Assembly: GCA_900555545.1 (NCBI GenBank)
Contig: USLQ01000045.1
Span: forward strand, 1-7,309
From: an uncultured Oscillospiraceae bacterium
GTDB lineage: Bacteria; Bacillota; Clostridia; Oscillospirales; Acutalibacteraceae
Direction: 5' to 3'
Length of the DNA: 7,309 nt
Shown here: one piece after another, positions 5,852 to 7,309 of the stretch
Numbering within the stretch: position 1 is the first letter of the stretch
Layout of the letters: every line of letters starts with the position of its first letter
The notes under the pieces: generated by a model
Database searches by the model: none
What the model was told of the DNA's origin: nothing
Seen by the model: the letters and a program-made list of their open reading frames with translations, nothing else
Program-made: the position numbers and the translations under genes

Positions 5852-6568
5852 TCACTGCGGACATCCATCCAAGACCATCTGAACCTCTTCCGGGGTCATC
5901 TCCCGCGCCTCTCCTGGTGCGAGGGTATCGTCCAGATAGAGTCCGCCGATCCGCAGACGCCGAAGGGCGCACACACGATTGCCAACAAACTGGAACATCC
6001 GCTTAACCTGATGGTATTGACCCTCCCGGATGATCACTGTCGCTTTCGTCCGTGTCGGATCCAGGATCAGCCTGGCCGGCTCAAATTGCGTCCCATCCTG
6101 TAAGTTCATTCCCTGTGCAAAAATTTGAACATCGCCATCCGACGCCGGATGATCCAACAGGGCTTCATATTCCTTTTCCACATGGCGGTTCGGCGAAAGA
6201 ATGCGGTGGGCAAACGCGCCGTCGTCCGTGAGAATCATAAAACCCGTTGTATCCTTATCAAGCCGTCCGGCTGGGAAGAGCCCCCTCCTGTCCAGATCCT
6301 CCGGGAGCAGATCGAGCACTGTGCGCTCCCGATCAGACCGGCTTGCGCTGATCACACCGGCCGGCTTATTCATCATAATATAACAGGGGCCTGGCCGCAA
6401 AATGCGACCGCAGAGGCAAATCTCCACCGCCTGTGGATCTACTTTGCATCCGATATCGCGGATGACGGCTCCCCCGATTGTTACCTCTCCGCGCCGGATT
6501 ATCATCCGCGCCTGGGAACGCGTACAGTTTTGCATGTCTGCGATAATTTTATCAATTCTCTCAGCCAT
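5852..6568 (-). CDS. rsuA: RsuA-type 16S rRNA pseudouridine synthase (238 aa)
   Basis: Converts a specific uridine in RNA to pseudouridine; the best family match is RsuA, which modifies U516 of 16S rRNA. Layout: N-terminal S4 RNA-binding domain (about 3-45: RIDKIIADMQNCTRSQARMI and the following GEVTIGG), then the catalytic domain with MMNKPAG (65-71), the catalytic motif GRLDKDTTG (101-109; D104 is the expected nucleophilic Asp), and GQYHQVKRMF (183-192) with LRRLRIGGL (202-210). The GQYHQVKRMF block favours RsuA over RluB/RluE, but the exact target base cannot be proved from sequence. Start ATG at 6568, with AGGAGGG 5 bases upstream; a longer in-frame reading to 6688 would cover the promoter and is rejected. 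Length is normal. It is monocistronic: own promoter, own terminator. Upstream and divergent is the DUF4830-like gene. Confidence 0.93.
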   Translation of the reverse strand: MAERIDKIIADMQNCTRSQARMIIRRGEVTIGGAVIRDIGCKVDPQAVEICLCGRILRPGPCYIMMNKPAGVISASRSDRERTVLDLLPEDLDRRGLFPAGRLDKDTTGFMILTDDGAFAHRILSPNRHVEKEYEALLDHPASDGDVQIFAQGMNLQDGTQFEPARLILDPTRTKATVIIREGQYHQVKRMFQFVGNRVCALRRLRIGGLYLDDTLAPGEAREMTPEEVQMVLDGCPQ

Positions 6569-6573
6569 CACTT

Positions 6574-6580
6574 CCCTCCT
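6574..6580 (-). promoter_or_regulatory. Shine-Dalgarno site deciding the pseudouridine synthase start
   Basis: AGGAGGG on the minus strand, 5 bases before ATG at 6568, which opens directly into the S4 domain. Confidence 0.8.
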
Positions 6581-6604
6581 GCGGCGGCGTATCCCGTCGT
6601 TTTT

Positions 6605-6631
6605 TGTAACCATATTGTAACATTTTGTAAT
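6605..6631. repeat. Three phased TTGTAA repeats over the -10 region of the pseudouridine synthase promoter
   Basis: On the plus strand TTGTAA occurs with its G at 6606, 6617 and 6627, i.e. spaced 11 and 10 bases, close to one DNA turn; flanks are also similar (TTTTGTAAC, TATTGTAAC, TTTTGTAAT). The middle copy is part of the -10 box. It could be an operator with three half-sites on one face of the helix, or chance in AT-rich DNA. Confidence 0.4.
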
Positions 6632-6642
6632 CTTTTTGTCAA
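6614..6642 (-). promoter_or_regulatory. Strong sigma-A promoter of the pseudouridine synthase
   Basis: On the minus strand a perfect TTGACA (6642-6637) is followed after exactly 17 bases by TACAAT (6619-6614; 5 of 6 match to TATAAT). Transcription should start near 6607, giving a leader of about 39 bases with the AGGAGGG site. Confidence 0.8.
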
Positions 6643-6684
6643 CAACGCGCAGAGAATTGGCCGTCATATTCCTATCGGCAAGGA

Positions 6685-6696
6685 TCATATATATGA
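6685..6696. repeat. Perfect 12-bp palindrome just upstream of the DUF4830-like gene
   Basis: TCATATATATGA is self-complementary and lies 18 bases before the chosen ATG. It could be an operator or overlap a -10 region, but I found no matching -35 box at a proper distance, so no promoter is called for this gene. Confidence 0.35.
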
Positions 6697-6714
6697 CCAG
6701 GGCAGGTGAAAATG

Positions 6715-7254
6715 ATGTTTGTTTACGCTGTAAAATCTTCCAAAAAAAAACTCGCCGTCATCGGCGCTGGTGTTGCGGTATTGATCGCCGTGTTGATCTA
6801 TATCCTATTCCGGTCCGGCACTATGCCGTCCGCCAGCACTGGGGATGCGAGCACACGGGCCGGGAATGAGGAGGAACGAATCGCCTTTTTATCCCAATAC
6901 GGCTGGGATGTGGCGGAGGACCCCATCAAGGTGGAGGAAATCCTGATCCCGAACGAGTTTGACGACGTGTACACCAAATATAATGAGATCCAGGTACAGC
7001 AGGGGTTTGACCTGTCTGCCTACAAGGGATGCCGGGCCAAACGCTGGACCTATACCATCCTGAACTATCCGGGGGAGGGAGGCGTACAGCCCACGGACGG
7101 TTCCATCCGGGCCAATTTAATTGTTTATGACGGGAGTGTCATCGGCGGAGATGTATCCTCCGTTGCACTTGACGGCTTTATGCACGGCTTTGAGCGCCCG
7201 GACGCCGCGTCAAACGCCACACAGGCCGATATGTCCGGTCAGACAGCAGCGTAA
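6715..7254 (+). CDS. Single-pass membrane protein with a DUF4830-like domain (179 aa)
   Basis: Function unknown. Visible layout: short basic N-terminus (VKSSKKK, 6-12), one membrane helix (about 13-32, ending YILF), a Ser/Thr/Gly-rich spacer (about 33-50), then a soluble domain (about 52-160) with RIAFLSQYGWDV (55-66), an acidic stretch with IPNEFDDVYTKYNEIQ, and a closing segment RANLIVYDGSVIGGDV. I recognise this pattern as the DUF4830 family of Clostridia from memory, not from a search. With positive charges before the helix, the domain should face outside; a lipoprotein Cys is absent. Start: AGGTGA (6704-6709) best serves ATG at 6715; ATG 6712 and GTG 6706 are in-frame alternatives. It is the only plus-strand gene, divergent from the rRNA enzyme across 146 bp. 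The Ala/Ser/Gln tail (about 162-179) looks disordered. A link with cell-wall work is possible but not shown. Confidence 0.85.
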   Translation: MFVYAVKSSKKKLAVIGAGVAVLIAVLIYILFRSGTMPSASTGDASTRAGNEEERIAFLSQYGWDVAEDPIKVEEILIPNEFDDVYTKYNEIQVQQGFDLSAYKGCRAKRWTYTILNYPGEGGVQPTDGSIRANLIVYDGSVIGGDVSSVALDGFMHGFERPDAASNATQADMSGQTAA

Positions 7255-7309
7255 AGCTTATGGCTGAAATTCACATTCGCTAAGAGCGGTTCGCCCTTTC
7301 AAGTTCGAA

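Noticed and set aside
6569..6688. 40-residue N-terminal extension of the pseudouridine synthase
   Set aside because: It would be encoded by the promoter itself (TTGACA/TACAAT); AGGAGGG before ATG 6568 and the S4 domain fix the start.
6569..6714. Promoter for the DUF4830-like gene
   Set aside because: TATATA near 6688 has no -35 box at 16-18 bp; the closest candidate TTGGCC (6657-6662) is 25 bp away.
7280..7309. Minus-strand open frame of nine codons ending FELERANRS-stop at the right edge
   Set aside because: It could be the 3' end of a convergent gene or part of a small dispersed repeat, but nine codons cannot support a call; sequence beyond position 7309 or other genomic copies would decide.

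Overview
The window looks like a piece of a moderately GC-rich Firmicutes chromosome, most likely class Clostridia (Oscillospiraceae/Ruminococcaceae-like). This rests on strong AGGAGG-type ribosome binding sites, frequent TTG/GTG starts, sigma-A-type promoters with exact 17-bp spacers, an FtsEX module next to coiled-coil M23 peptidases, a PucR/CdaR-type regulator and a DUF4830-like protein. The lineage is inferred from gene content, not from a marker gene. All genes are on the minus strand except the last one.

In transcription order on the minus strand, from right to left: (1) a stand-alone RsuA-type 16S rRNA pseudouridine synthase (6568-5852), with a near-consensus promoter and an intrinsic terminator. 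(2) A PucR/CdaR-family regulator (5626-4541), preceded by an AT-rich promoter region with a long inverted repeat and followed by a perfect 12-bp GC-rich hairpin. (3) A division/cell-wall module with its own promoter: ftsE (4376-3183), overlapping ftsX (3196-2264), then two tandem paralogous secreted coiled-coil M23 endopeptidases (2229-1015, and 949 to beyond the left edge). On the plus strand, divergent from the rRNA enzyme, is a single-pass membrane protein with a DUF4830-like domain (6715-7254). Positions 7255-7309 hold nothing I can assign.

FtsE (ATPase) and FtsX (four-helix membrane protein with a large extracellular loop) form a type VII, mechanotransmission-type ABC complex. In Firmicutes it switches on peptidoglycan hydrolases across the membrane: PcsB in streptococci, CwlO in Bacillus. 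The two secreted M23 proteins have the right layout to be its clients: signal peptide, long coiled-coil hairpin, Gly/Ser linker, LytM domain. The complete copy keeps all zinc-binding and catalytic histidines, so it should be an active enzyme, unlike the degenerate EnvC activator of E. coli.

The points most worth a second look are these. FtsE has an unusual C-terminal extension of about 170 residues, ending in an acidic/aromatic tail. The two M23 paralogs differ by exactly one heptad in each arm of the coiled coil, at positions symmetric about the hairpin tip, as if one is a rod shortened by one turn-unit. A consensus-like promoter sits between the two hydrolase genes and could uncouple the second hydrolase from ftsEX. 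The regulator next to the division module has no known ligand. I saw no mobile element, CRISPR array, tRNA or rRNA.
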